Shown: positions 25,343 through 37,990, numbered from the stretch's first letter. The stretch: DNA of 64,000 nucleotides from Liolophura sinensis (GCF_032854445.1 NC_088301.1:34027187-34091186), one strand, 5' to 3'. Program-made: numbers and translations. The notes: a model not told the origin generated them from the sequence alone.

Positions 25343-25345
25343 AGA

Positions 25346-28300
25346 CTGACCCCTGGGAAGGTGGAAAAGATAAGGTCATCATGCCCTATGAACAAAGTAG
25401 ATCGGCCTCCAGTTCCAGTCCACTGAAGCGTCTTGGGAAAACGTCAAACCTCTTATGTGTGTCATGGGCTACCGATTTCACTGAGTGTGAGTTGAAATTC
25501 CATAAGTATGTAAGATGCCTCACCCATTTGTCTTTTGTTGAAAATTATTTTTTGCTTTGCCCATCACGAAATGGTTACGGTTGAAGTAATTTCCAAGCAA
25601 TCTGAGTGTTCTTAATTCGTTGTGGGTAAAACCTTCGAGGATTCCTGAAGTAAACCATAGTCACTGTCTGTTACAAACAACGTGGCTGAGAAGGAAGGGC
25701 ATTTCCTATAGATATTGGCGTAAAGTGTAATGCCTGGTACTCTTATATTTGAGAACAGATATAGCTAGATCCCTAGGTATTAGTTGCAAAGGTAATGACA
25801 ACAAGTAACAAAAACCTTGCAACATTGATATTCGAGATCCGATCACCATAACAACGAAAGGCATTAGACTAGTAAAGGAATTAGTTCCTATCCTTAAACA
25901 AATCTTCCTTTGATTGCATGGGATTCACACACATCTACTCAACATCTGTATTATTAGAATTTTAACATTTCAGAGCGCTTTTTTGTTTGTTTGACTATGT
26001 AGTCTTAAAAATTAACTTATCCCAAACAAAAAGCCTTATTTCACATACAAATTATGTACTGGCTACCATGTTATCGCGCTGTGGCACTAAAGCTGATGCA
26101 GCGTTTTCTGTGGATATTTTCAGGTAATTTGATGGTTGGCTCGATTCTCTGATGGATATTGTGAATAAGCCGATTGTTTTTACATTTTTATGCTTTAAAA
26201 TGGTTTAAAATGTTTTTTGACACGTCTCGCAAGTTTTCACAACTTAGTAAAACACGACACTGGCTGTGATTTGATGACACAATAAATGGATTGGAACATT
26301 CCGATTGAGACCCGATTGAGAAGATCGAAAGGGATCATGTCAAATACTGGTCTACCAGGTGAAAATATGATCGTGTTGTCTTAGTGTTTAATGTTGAAAC
26401 CAACAAGCACAGGCAAAAAATCAGGAAATTTGTTTAAAATTTCTGGGTCAGAGTTGAGCAAAAGCCCCGTGAGTTGTCGAAGTAGGTGATGTGAAGTTTA
26501 ACTGGTTATTTAAGCATTTCATAGCAGTAGCTATCTACACTTATACTCATCGCAATTACACCACAATCCTTCTACCTCTAACCAGAGCTACAAAAATCCA
26601 CCCTATCAAAGATCTGAACGATATTTAAAGCGCGATGAAATGTGTCGGGGGCATTATGTTGGGGGCTGCAAGGATCGAAGCCTTTTAAATTTGTTTTGTC
26701 CGGGTTCACCCACTTTGCCTCTGGCGATCAGAATTCGTGCGTTAATATACCGATAACGAACTTCGCCACTCAGCGAGTGGACAAGGGTCACCGCATTTTG
26801 AGTTTTCCTTTCAGTAAATATAAAATATCTGCTGACCTCTCCTTGACTGGGATGACTCTCTCATGCCCAATACTACCTTAATCAGCTTATACCAGTTGCT
26901 AAAAATGTCTACATCTGAAGGTTGGGTTAGTTATCGACAGTACCTGGTTTTAGAAAATAAACCGATAATGCCTATATAAGATGAATGCTAACAACGAAAT
27001 CAGTAAGTTGATTCCTGATCCCATTACGGAAATCCTGAAGCAAAAGTCCTACTTCATCCAACACAATCATGCTTGTTTAATACATTAATTTAATTCTTTA
27101 CAACGATGGAATTAAAGGATTGTGCTCAGTTCTACATCTCTTTAATGTTACATGTGGTAAATATTATAGACTGCTTATGTGTGGGAATCCCAAAATCTTG
27201 TATATATAATAGTTCCGACACCTTACTATTCAACAGTATTTATTTTTCTGCAAACAACAGAGTGGCACCTTTTTCAAACAATAACGACTTTATTTTTGGA
27301 TTGACATGTACTCCTGAGACATACATGTATCTATCTCGTTCTACCATATGAAACTTTGAAGCTGTATATGTAATTCCAGTTTACTCCCTGCGATGGAATA
27401 TGAAAAGTATATTTACCTAGAAATTCGTGTTATAAAAGATATAGGCACATGCGTTATGTTTTAATCTCAGATCAATCACCAGGAATCTTTTACCATGTCC
27501 AAAGAGTTGTATATTTTAAAGCATACATGAACGCTTGGGTTGTATTATGATGTGAAAAAACATATAACAGCACAAACAAATTGTTCAACTTTCGCTTTGA
27601 GGGGTAAAATGACTTCAAAATTCCGTTTTCTTAAGGCCTCAGTGATAATTTCGGAATTAGCCTGCAGCGGCGACGATGTTCATTGTTTCAAAAGAGCTCT
27701 GTGGGGCGCGGATCGAATGAGGGTGGGAGTGTGAGGAACATACGGAATGGGGGCGGGTGAACGGGCGCGGAGGGGGGCGCTAATGTGGCCCACAGAAGTC
27801 ATGCACTATTTGTATACATGTCACCTTGCCGACACTGTAGCTACACGGTCACCGGACTCGAGGCACTTCGGGGAGTGTTCACCGAGTTCCGAGTAAGATC
27901 AACGACGTTATTTCCGGAAAAATCCGACCGTTGGCGGGAAATATACAAAATATAGAGGAGTAATAACCAGGTATAAAAAATAATCTCAAAGAATTTTTTT
28001 CCATAAAAATTCTGGGGCATAATTTTCTTCATTTGGCATAAAAACATAATCTCTGTTTTATAGTTCCTTTTCATGTATCCTTTAATGCTGTCGTTGCCGT
28101 GGTATTATTTCAGTCTGTAGCAGCATTGAGGTGAGAGGAATGGTTGTGTTGAGGGTTGGGGACGTGGTTAGTTTATCTACACATTATGAATTTATGAATA
28201 GAATATTACACCATATAAGCTCACGAACGACATGATGGTATATATGTTAATCAGACAAGTGTTTTTGCCATTCAAACATCTCTGATATGGCTTGAATAGC

Positions 28301-29205
28301 TTGAATAGATTACCCCGTTTTCACGGCTTGTCAGTATCTTGCCAAGGGTAGGAGGTTTATTCGCCATAAAAAAACGGACATTAAACAATTCCTGTGTATG
28401 ACATGAACAACAATCAATAGGTGATTTTGTTTTGTTTGATCTGCTATTATATGGACCCCTCACCTCCACATACATTCATCACCCGGGAATGCGCTACACG
28501 TCAGTCCCTACCTTCAAAGTATTTGGATGAGAACGATGCCGTGTTATCCGATTTGTGAGACTTTTGCCCAAGGGCTCACGGCGAGACACTCTGAAGATAT
28601 GTGCGGAAATCAGTCTGGGGGTCATGTTACGAGGTTGAGTGGCATAAAATTTATCACCACTCCCCAACCCTCCCTTCCTCCCGCCTCTCTGGCCAGTGCT
28701 AAGGGCGACACAAAGACGCGGAAGTAAACAAATGACTGATAACTGTTTGTAGAACAGAACGTGGGAGTAAAATGTATAGTAAAAATGGTATGTTAAATGT
28801 ATATACAGATACTATATGTAAACTGGCTGTCGAAATAATCTGAATGGCATGCATCAAATACGATATCTTGATCAATCAAAAATTATTGTTCCAAGCCAAA
28901 AAATCAAGGGACTCACTTCGAAAACAACGATGAACAACCAACGCACACTTATTAATGTTCACAGGAAGTTAGAAATAACAAACCTGCTTCTAGATTTTAA
29001 TTCATACACAAAGTATAAATACAAAAGTAGAAATGAAAACGGGTTACAAAGCGTTTGCGTCAGGCGTGCTAAATGTCACGAACTTAACCAACACTTGTGC
29101 AGGTTCTGCTGTTTTCACAAGTCTCTTGTACCACAGCAACGAGCTCACAACAATAGTTCGTATGGTTGGGTGGTATTCAACCTTTAAAGGTTTCCTTACA
29201 CAATA
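25346..29205. other. Non-coding stretch
   Basis: I see no exons or known repeats. A GC-rich patch with short G runs lies at about 27690-27780. Confidence 0.4.
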
Positions 29206-29289
29206 ATTCTGACCGCCGTCGCATACGTGAAATATTCTTCAGCACGGCATAAAACAGCAATCGAATAAATAAATTAGTAAATAAATAAT
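29206..29289 (+). mobile_element. SINE 3' end fragment
   Basis: 'gaccgccgtcgcatacgtga' and 'aaacagcaatcgaataaata' match the last 80 bases and tail of the SINE at 11861-12135. Confidence 0.75.
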
Positions 29290-31880
29290 GTTTATTCCAA
29301 ACACTTATATTCTGTCCTCTATAAGTCAAATGCATGCTCATTTTATGGATTTACGATGACTGAAACCCATATTACAAAGAATTGAGCTATATGTGTCAGA
29401 GATCTCAATGATTGAATTACTTAAAGTGTTCATGGTATAATTTTTAAGTTATTGTAATGGTTTATATAACAATAGACAGTAACATTATGTGCACTTAACT
29501 TCCATAGCGATCATTGTAGGTATAACATCGTCATGGCAGATATGTGAACGTAGCGCTACGTGCGCTTTTCGCCCAGGCCTAGGTTTCAAGCCAAGACCAA
29601 CTCTTACATAGGTTATGTTTCAAGGAAAGTCCCAAATAAGCCAGTATCATGCAAAACAAGTGAAATCTTTATTTCAATCCTATCCCAAATCAAAGCGTCG
29701 CCCTGAGCCGTGAACAGACAGTCCATGTTCAACGTCACAACATGGATTTCTCTAACTACATTCATTACATGTTCCTAATGGAAGTTTGAAGCTCATGGAT
29801 TAAAAAATCTACCTTTGTATAGCAGGCAAGATGACGTCCGAGGTTCCAAATTAATTTCAAAATTGCACTATTTATTGCTGTCAGTATTGCGTTTGGTACA
29901 TGTATGAATCCCGGAGTCAGAAACGTGAACTTTTAGGCTATACGTCACACAAAGATTGCATAAATACAGAGGGTCTCGTTTGATTGGGTCAGACACACTG
30001 TTATAATGGGGTTTTCAAGTTTAACGCTTTGTTTAATTTCTTTGAGGCTCCTGGTCATATTACAAATGTCAGCCGCAATATTGCGACTAGACAAGATTAT
30101 ATTTCATACCGGGGGTTCACGGAGATAGAAGCTATATAAACAGATATATAAATACTACAAGGTTGGGTTGTGTCGAACAATTATGAATTTATTCACTTTC
30201 AAACAGACTTGAGTTGATAACTGAAGTGTTATAGTAGCAGGGTTAGAGGATAATCGTACATGTAAAATATCAGTAACATACAAAAAATTTCCACAGGTTT
30301 AAAAGTTTCCACAGCACAAATCCCCACCCCTTGACACAGTTACTAAAAACGCCAAATGTATGATTATTGGAAACAAGCCGCTTGTGGATTGATATAACTC
30401 TTTTTCTGTACGATATGTTCAGAACTCAGAACATTCAAGCTCGTTTGGAGCAGCAAGGCTACAACATAAACTGACGATAATTTGCAACGGAGAAAGTGAT
30501 AAAAGCATCCCTTAAACACTTGACTGAAATTACGGAATTAAGTATTGCTTGGCATTTTCAGATTTTGGAATTGACCAACTCTGTTTTTAACGCTCATCTC
30601 TCTGGAATTCACAATGTAATGCCCGGAATCGATTCTCAGATCCGGCAAGTTTTTGTTTTCTATGTTGTTTGAAAAGCAGGTGTATCAGTAAGTGATCAGT
30701 AAAAGCCGCGTTGTGAAACATAGTGCGTGCGTTACTATAGCTACACGAGGAGTAATAGTGAAGCATGAGTGAAATTACCACGTTACACGCCTTATAGCAT
30801 GACCCAGATTATGGGAGGAGGTTACTGCATACACAGGGGTTAAAGTGCATATATTGCAGGACAAGGGAGAGCACACATCTATGATAAAAATTAGTTGTCT
30901 CCCTTACATAAAGCACATTACAATAATTTGATATTGCAATATGGTTTTTAATTTGCTTATATCCTTGTAATTTCCAATAACACAAACAATACAGCTGTTA
31001 ATATGAGGTAAATTGAAATAACCCGGTGTCCACCTTTTACCACCTGTCAGATGTTTAATATTTCGTCCGTCTTGGTATCCATTGGTATGTTGGGCTTAAC
31101 TGCCTTTCATCTTCTACATAATTTAAGTCAAAGGCTTGAATAATGTAGCTGAAGCTAGTTTGGTTTCCCGTTATTTTTCAGCATACAGAGCAAAACGATA
31201 ATCTTACGTTATTTTAAGATGTCTGTATCTCTTTTGTGCTCTAATACAGCCGTCGGACCAGGCTGTATAGGTCAGTCACTCCACTTTTTGTCAGCGTACC
31301 GTTTGTATACATACATTGTTATTAATTAATACAGGCACAAGCTTGTGTTTCATTCACTTCGTTATAGGCTTACAACCACTAACAATGCTTATCCGGGCTT
31401 TCATTCTGGACCATTCTTTCATAAGGCGTTTAGACACTTTCGTGAATTCAAATTTGAAGTTTTTTTAAGTTTAGGCCTGGATGGAACTAAAATTCAGTTT
31501 TACTGTCACGGGGTATCCGGAGGTACCTTTAGACCCGGACATCGATCGCTAAAAAGCTTACGATGCTAAATATGTACAAACCACTTATGACATCAAGTTC
31601 ATTATTCTGGGACAATTACTTACTTGTTATTCCCAACATTTTCTTTAAAAGATGCCATTTAGTTTAATCCAGGCAATGTAAACTTTCTGGTCTAATCCTA
31701 TCTATAGCAATTTTTGTGTTTTTGCTTCACTACTCGCTCTTTTATCTCTCCGTAACAATCCTAATAGAAATGGATTTATATCTTATGACACGTTAACTAC
31801 ATGTATGGTATTGTATAACTTTACACGTGAGACTAAGTACGTTGAGTTCTGCCCGCACCATGAGCTTGATATACAGAAGT
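29290..31880. other. Non-coding stretch
   Basis: Only chance reading frames; no repeat or exon signal that I can support. Confidence 0.4.
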
Positions 31881-32039
31881 TGCTTCTTTTGTGGCACCTT
31901 GTGAGGTTTTTTTGTGTCACAGGCCTGCTGTCACACATGCGATAGGTGTTCACGCTAATTACCTGGCAATGGCTGTGCGGTTTATTTTCTTTTTTCTGTG
32001 CCTCATTAATGGGCTCTATGATTGTACCCTGACATGTTG

Positions 32040-32993
32040 TGGGTTTTTATTCCTCTGCAGAAGGGTGGTTTTGGTGTACTCCAGTTGTTTTACTGTATTG
32101 GCCTTGTTCCAATTTCTGCTGCGAGTCATGCAACTCTTTATTAGTGCAGAAATTTTGTCGGGGATCTTCGACTGTCGCGGCAGAAGTGGGTCTCTCGAAG
32201 CAAAAGAGAGAGCCTAGGGCCCCAGATGTTGCCCCCTTGTCTTGCGGTTGGCCGTCAGTCAAGACTGTGACTGAGGAAGTTATAAGGTGCCTCCAGGAGA
32301 GAGATCTGCTTCCGTCCACTCAGCCTATCCGATCCGCTCCCTTTCAGCCGGCTTTAGATGGAGAGGGCATATCCACCCTGCCTCCCCATCGGCCGGCGGT
32401 AGCAGAAGTGCCCTCAGCTGACCCCCTGCAGGTATCCTTTGACTTAAGCCGGGGACTCTTTGTTCAGTACCGGTAAGCAGCCAGCTGATTTTACCTCTCA
32501 TTCTTCAGCTAATACTGAGAACCCCACCAGCTTACAGTTTCCTCCTCTCTGCCTTTAGGTTTCAGTTTAAACCGTAAACTGCGTCTAAAATCTTTGCGAA
32601 TGAGTATGGTCAGCTATTAAAGCCGAGCGACGAAGACAACTGGATTAAACTAACATCAAGTGGCTCTGGTGTGAACATCTCTTCCCAAAGGTATGCCATA
32701 TTAAATATACTCCAGCAGTTGACATATTTCGCAGTATATGCGCAGCAAAGTTTCCAGAGCAATCTCTGGGACTTGTCAAATATGGTGACACAATTAGAAT
32801 TCTGAACCAACAGTATGGTTTCCAAGCAGCTAAATTCTACTATGAGAACTTTCGTGAGCTCCGTGCTGTTCAGCCTATTGGTTAGGCCAATGTTCATGAT
32901 GAGCTATGGAGGCTTTGCTCTTCAAAAACTGCTGAAACAACTGCTTCTCACACTCAAAACAATTTCTGCACCAAGCGATAACCTTTTCCCCCT
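32040..32993 (+). pseudogene. Decayed gag of a DIRS/Ngaro-like retroelement
   Basis: A frame at 32039-32476 gives a proline-rich stretch with 'SVKTVTEEVIRCLQERDLLP'. After a frame change, 32707-32993 reads 'DIFRSICAAKFPEQSLGLVK', then 'FYYENFRELRA', a stop, and 'HDELWRLC'. This order (hydrophobic segment, A(K)FP...L..Y, FYDxxFRxLR, H.ELW) is what I know from gag-like proteins of DIRS-type elements in marine animals. One internal stop and at least one frameshift make it dead. It ends against the polymerase remnant that runs the other way. Confidence 0.5.
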
Positions 32994-34227
32994 GGATGCT
33001 GTTGCTCATTTTGTAGTTCAGTATGCTGATACAGTCTTTGATGTCGACGTGCATGGTTTGGTAGAACACCACCATCTTATCCGCCGCCTCCATGAAAAGG
33101 ATCACGTCCAGGTTTTATACCACCCCAGCAAGTCTTTTACGGTACGCATGTCGTGCTCCCTCCACGTCTCCTGCAGGGTCTTGTACTCGGCGTCTGTGTA
33201 TGGCTGGTGGGTCAGCTCGCTATCGAAAGAGTGGCGGGGTGGAAGCGCCGAGGGAGTTTATGTAGCTGTAACAAAATTTTCCTATAGTGACGGGGCAGTC
33301 ATCCACTTGTCATAACTGTAATTAGGGAACAGGTAATTTCGAATGTCCAGAAATTTCAGCTGCGGCGTGCTGAGGGCCATGTGGTTATTGTTACACTTGA
33401 TAACACACTCCAAATCACCGGCCTTGACCAGGTGGAGGTAAAGCTGTTCTTTGATCAAGTTTAGTTCGTAATTGCCCGAGATGAAGACAAGGACGGGGAA
33501 ATGGTTGATATAGGCGATGAATTTGTTCTGCACCCGCCGAGTGTAAGACACTTTTGTATCGCTGGGATCGATGCGCTCGTCTAAATCGTCCAGGATGTAG
33601 GCATAACACTTGGTGAGATAGGCGCTACTGGTCTCGCTGATGATATTGAGTTAAGCCATCATTCGCTCGACGAGCGCGTGGGGATCGCCCGTAGAGATGA
33701 AGCACACGGGCTGGTCGAAGTCAGGCACATTGGAGTTCACGCTGACATTCATGGAGATGTGTTGGGACGTCCATTCCGTTGAGCACAGAGGCCAGGTAAG
33801 CTTCGAACATGCTGGGTAAGGGAATATTCCGTTGTCACCTTTCCGGAGGTAAATACCCATGTCCGCCAACACTTTCAAAACAGTGGGTCGATTGTGGAAT
33901 ACACCTACCGGGTACTTTCGGCGAACGGCGTCGGTGCACGCTTGACCGTGCCGTCGTAATTTCCATAGTTTTAGTTTAACACACATGGCAGGTGAAAGAC
34001 TGGGCGTAACGCCCCATGTCCTTGATGTAGCTGAAATGCTGATTTAACCGCATTGTGCGGGTAGCATAGCGCTCTGCATTGCGATGGACGAGTTGAGCCG
34101 AGTACGATTTGTCCATGGGGACGAGCTGGTATACTGAAATGTTTACGTTAATAGTATCTCGACCGTGTCCAGCGCACTGAGGTACACCGTGGAAATACCT
34201 CGGCTCCATCCCGAGCGCCTCCAAATA

Positions 34228-34440
34228 TATGCCGTGGTAAATATAAGCGTCATCTCCGACATTCATATACCATTCGTAGTCCGTAAAGGGCGTTCCAAGT
34301 CGATAATCGCAAGCTCCCAAAGACAAAGGTATGTAAGAAATTATACAAATAGGAAATAAAGCCGGTAACACACAAGAGAGAAGCGGGCATGAGTTTTCAA
34401 TGATGCCGGGCAACCCCGAGCCTGATTGTCGTACTTTTAC
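34228..34440 (-). mobile_element. Tail fragment of the RT element inserted into the polymerase remnant
   Basis: It shares 'gcgttccaagtcgataatcg', 'caaaggtatgtaagaaatta' and 'ggtaacacacaagagagaag' with 52760-52950 in the same orientation. It splits the polymerase remnant between the 'LFRCLAVH' and 'EPRYFHGV' segments and makes a chance fused reading frame of 165 codons (33976-34473) that starts with a hydrophobic stretch. Confidence 0.6.
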
Positions 34441-34835
34441 GGGTCGGCCTTTCATATATGGACAGCCAAGCACCTAAACAAGCATAAATGGTCGCTGTAA
34501 GGGCCATTAGCCCCTCCCACCAATGTGGGCAGCCCCTTGTTCGCCATCAGGTAAGGCGGCAACGCCCTCACCGATGGGCTCGTGGGGAAGTTTGTGCACA
34601 ATAAACAACATTTTGGTGAGGAGGTCCACGACCTTTTTGTGTTTGACCGTTGTTTTTGCGCCCAGGCGGGTGGATCTTGGCTGGGGAGATGCTGGGTGAG
34701 AAGTTCACGCAAGTCATCCCGACTCGCCACGTGGTACAGCAAGTCGAGTACCCGGTTATTGTTGGTGCTGGGGTAATAATACTTTAACTGTTCCGTTTCC
34801 TTGTGGCGCATGATATACCCAAAGCTGTAATTGAT

Positions 34836-35016
34836 GGTTGGGTTCAAGTCCAGCTCATGTTGGCATCCTCTCTGGTCGTAAGTGGAAAGGTCTGTCAGAT
34901 GGTCGTGGGTTTCCCCCGGGCAATGCCCGGTTTCCTCCCACCATCGTCCCGCCGTCGTATAAGTGAAATATTCTTGAGTACGGCCTAAGGCATCAATCAA
35001 ATAAATAAATAAATAA
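34836..35016 (+). mobile_element. 5'-truncated SINE inside the polymerase remnant, with target-site duplication
   Basis: It begins at the B-box region 'ggttcaagtccagctcatgt' and ends 'ggcatcaatcaaataaataa'. 'gtaattgat' flanks it at 34827-34835 and 35017-35025. The interrupted polymerase frame resumes on each side. Confidence 0.88.
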
Positions 35017-35359
35017 GTAATTGATTGTGAAGGCGGTCGGTTGGTCCTTGTAAATCGCGTTCCGGCGAGGACGGCTCCGAGATCGTTGAGCTTGTAGCGG
35101 TGAAAATGGCTTCGAATCGAGCGCCAATACTGCCGCCACAGTTCCCGTACATCACTCTCAAGGCTATGCAGGAGATCGTCGAGGGGTTGGGTCGGGTCGG
35201 GTTGGAATTGGCTCGCCGGGATCTTCCACTTTTCCTCGATCGACTCCTCCGTCTCTACACTTGCTGCACTCGAGCTGGCTTTGTTGGTGGTGATGGTGAT
35301 GGGAAAAGTCGGTCTCTGATAACACAGAAGCGTATCGAATAGTAGCCTAAATAGAGTAA

Positions 35360-35490
35360 AGTGGAGTGTAGTATAGCTATAATAGGGATAACTATAGTGG
35401 AGTATACATATAGTAGAGTATAACTATAATATTGTATAGTAGAGTAGAGTATAACTATAATATTGTATAGCTGTGCTATAGTAAAGCTAC
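35360..35490. repeat. Simple AT-rich tandem repeat
   Basis: Repeats of 'gtagagtataactataatat' and 'tgtatag'-like pieces, two to three copies with variation. Related 'gtagagt' pieces recur near 35655-35685. Confidence 0.6.
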
Positions 35491-35695
35491 AATAAGGGAA
35501 TAGTACGGTCGTATATCATGGTGACTGGGTGTAAAAGGTCTGGGGCGTGTGATGACGCGACACCGCGCGCTCAGTGTGTCAGACGGCGTCCGTGGGGGCT
35601 TGCCGAATATTTATAGTCTGATTGCTTGATTTGATTGTTGTATGTATAACTATATTAGAGTAGAATATAACTATAGTAGAGTCACATTCCGTTTG

Positions 35696-36735
35696 AACAT
35701 GTGGGCTTAGATGAACCATACAGCGCCAAATGTTGGTCCCCGTCTATAGCCGTGTCAACAAGCGTCCCAGAGTCATTCCCCCTGAAATTCTCTCACACAA
35801 ATGGTATTGCTGTTTCTGATGTACGAAATTCGGCATGGTTCTATACTGCATCGTATGATAAATACGTCAGTTTTAGTCGACGGCCTAACAACACCTAAGC
35901 TATCTTAAAAAGCTGAAAATGACACAAAGCCAACGAAATACACTATCGCTGACATTGATTTGACAACAGATATTCCTATGTAATATTTTTTGCGGGACGA
36001 ATTTCTTCACCCACCCTGTTTGCAACCAAGGAAATCACGTGATCTCTAGCTTCTGGATTGTCTAATAGAACAGCTTGTTATGTCACATAATTATCTGTTG
36101 GTATCGACAGTTATACCTTTTATATATATGCGGAAGCGAAAAGTGGTGGGCGATGGCCTAGCAAGCATGATGGCAAGTGGGCTTAGATTTTCCATACAGC
36201 GCCATCTGTGATGTCCCAATAATTATTGTTTTATTCAATTTTACATAAACCCTTTCAACCAGGTGGGCTTAAATGCGCCAAAGGCTGTTCCCCCTTTATG
36301 GCCGTGTCAACAAGCGACCCAGGGTTATTCTCCCTAAAATTCTCTGTACGAAATACGGCATGTGTTTATACTGCATGATCGTATGATAAATATGACAGTT
36401 TTAGTCGACGGCCTTCAGGTCTAGCTGAAAATGACACAAATCCAACGAATACTCTATCGCTGACATCGATTTGACAACATTCATATTCCTGTATAATAGT
36501 TTTGCGGGACGAATTTCTTCATGTGGTCTCTAGATTCTGGATTCTCTGATAGAATAGCTTAAATACCACACAATTATCTGTTGGTATCAGCAGTCATACC
36601 TTTTCATTTATGTGCAGAAGCCAATAGCGGTGGATGATGACCTAGTACGCATTATGGCAAGTGGGCATATTTTAGCCCTACGGCGCCATCTATGATGTCC
36701 AAAAATTATTGTTTTATTTACATAAAAAAGGCACC
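35696..36735. repeat. Two tandem diverged copies of an about 570-bp block, plus a third fragment
   Basis: Copy 1 (35696-36262) and copy 2 (36263-36735) share 'ggccgtgtcaacaagcg', 'agttttagtcgacggcct', 'tttgcgggacgaatttcttc', 'acaattatctgttggtatc', 'gatggcaagtgggc' and a terminal 'aattattgttttatt'. Sequence just beyond copy 2 ('aaaggcaccaaatccaaag') recurs at 37232-37310, a third partial copy. There is no coding potential. Confidence 0.75.
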
Positions 36736-37339
36736 AAATCCAAAGAATATGACCACAGAAACGTGTGAGGCAACATATAGGTAAAGAAATAAGCTTATAA
36801 CTTCGAAGCATACGGTTATGTAACACTCGCTGTGTCACTTTGAAAGCAGTTCACCAGCAAGTCTCAAGTATCGAAAATTGGACCATTCATACTACTAAAA
36901 ACGGCATGTGTTTATGCTACGGCGAGTGTTCGGGTATACCAACTGAGAAAGTCCTTTTTTGAGGTGATGTGTCTAGGCTAGACGCTAGACGGGGTATCAC
37001 CGCAGAGATACTAAGAAATATAATTACATTCAAATTAACATGATCCTAATTCCAATAGTTCAAAAGAAAACGCAGGCGATGCAAAAGGACGATGCAGCGC
37101 GGACCTCAACGAAATAAGCGAGCGGGAAAACACACAGGCCCAGCCCAACCACCTCATTGGTCCGTTTTGGCGCCACGCAGCTCGACACGAAAACTTTACA
37201 AGCCTACCCTTTACGAGGGTAGCCCCGTCGAGCGATGTCCAATAATTATTATTTTATTCTATTTTACACAAAAAAAGGCACCAAATCCAGAGAATATGAC
37301 CACAGAAACGTACAATATGGTACTATAGCTATACAATAC

Positions 37340-37370
37340 TAGTGCGTGTGTATGTGTGTGTGTGTGTTAT
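37340..37370. repeat. (GT)n microsatellite
   Basis: About 14 GT-type dinucleotides with a few interruptions. Confidence 0.9.
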
Positions 37371-37785
37371 TTGACATGGAACTCATTCACGGACTACGAA
37401 TTTGAACTTTGATATGGAATTCATGCCTGGAATATTCATTGTCTGCCCGACATCATTGAAAACCGATGACCGCTTCTCTCTTGTGTGTTACCGGCTTTAT
37501 TTCTTATTTGTATAATTTCTTACATACCTTTGTCTTCGGGAGTTAGTGTTAAACGTTGTTGTGGAAATGGATCTTGCGATTTATATAACATTCGTAGTCC
37601 GTAAAAGGCGTTCCAAGTCGATAATCGCAAGATCCGGGCAGACAGTGGTTCATATTCGTAGTCCATGAATGAGTTCCAGGTCAAACAATAATTAAACAAG
37701 TATCTCAGTCGCGCTTTGATTACAACTGTTCATAACGGCATCAAGCAGATGTAATGAGCATGGTTACCTTTACGGCCCCTAGCCC
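37365..37785. mobile_element. Two inverted fragments of the RT-element tail, head to head
   Basis: 37365-37580 matches the plus-strand tail at 63860-64000 ('atggaactcattcacggact', 'gaccgcttctctcttgtgtg'). 37590-37785 matches the opposite orientation, as at 52780-53120 ('gcgttccaagtcgataatcg', 'acaagtatctcagtcgcg', 'cccctagccccaggtta'). The two can pair as an imperfect inverted repeat. Confidence 0.6.
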
Positions 37786-37990
37786 CAGGTTACGCTAAAA
37801 AAAACAGATGCAGTTGCTGCTTCACGTCCTTCTCCACCTCCGAAGGTTGTGCTGGTGCTTTGCGAGCGTGGCGCATGAAATTGACTATTACGGATCCCTC
37901 TTTCAGGTAACAGGTGCGGGCCTCGTCCACGATTCTGACGGCCAGCTCTAGGTTTTGCAGCAATGGGAGAAGGGAGGTCTCGTCGATCGC
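37786..37990 (-). pseudogene. Possible second fragment of the virus-like polymerase locus
   Basis: One minus frame reads 'LQNLELAVRIVDEARTCYLK' then 'VIVNFMRHARKAP', with GC-rich codons like the remnant at 32975-35345. It may be an N-terminal or neighbouring piece of that gene; I cannot confirm it. Confidence 0.25.

Larger units (their letters stand above)
32975..35345 (-). pseudogene. Decayed family-B DNA polymerase gene of Polinton/virus-like type, broken by insertions
   Basis: Read on the minus strand the pieces appear in order. First is an N-terminal region ('ELWRQYWRSIRSHFHRYKL'). Then come 'SFGYIMRHKETEQLKYYYPS', 'NGPYSDHLCLFRCLAVH' and 'LNQHFSYIKDMGRY' followed by a C-x2-C pair. Next are an exonuclease-like 'FEAYL', 'VFISGNYELNLI' (Exo II-like), 'STPQLKFLDIRNYLFP', 'TWREHDMRTVKDLL' and 'DVILFMEAADKM' (Exo III-like). 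The polymerase palm is absent. The layout matches large polymerases of Polinton/Maverick-type elements and related DNA viruses seen in invertebrates. Several frameshifts and stops, a SINE (34836-35016) and a foreign tail repeat (about 34228-34440) interrupt it. Naming of the exact family is inference. Confidence 0.65.
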
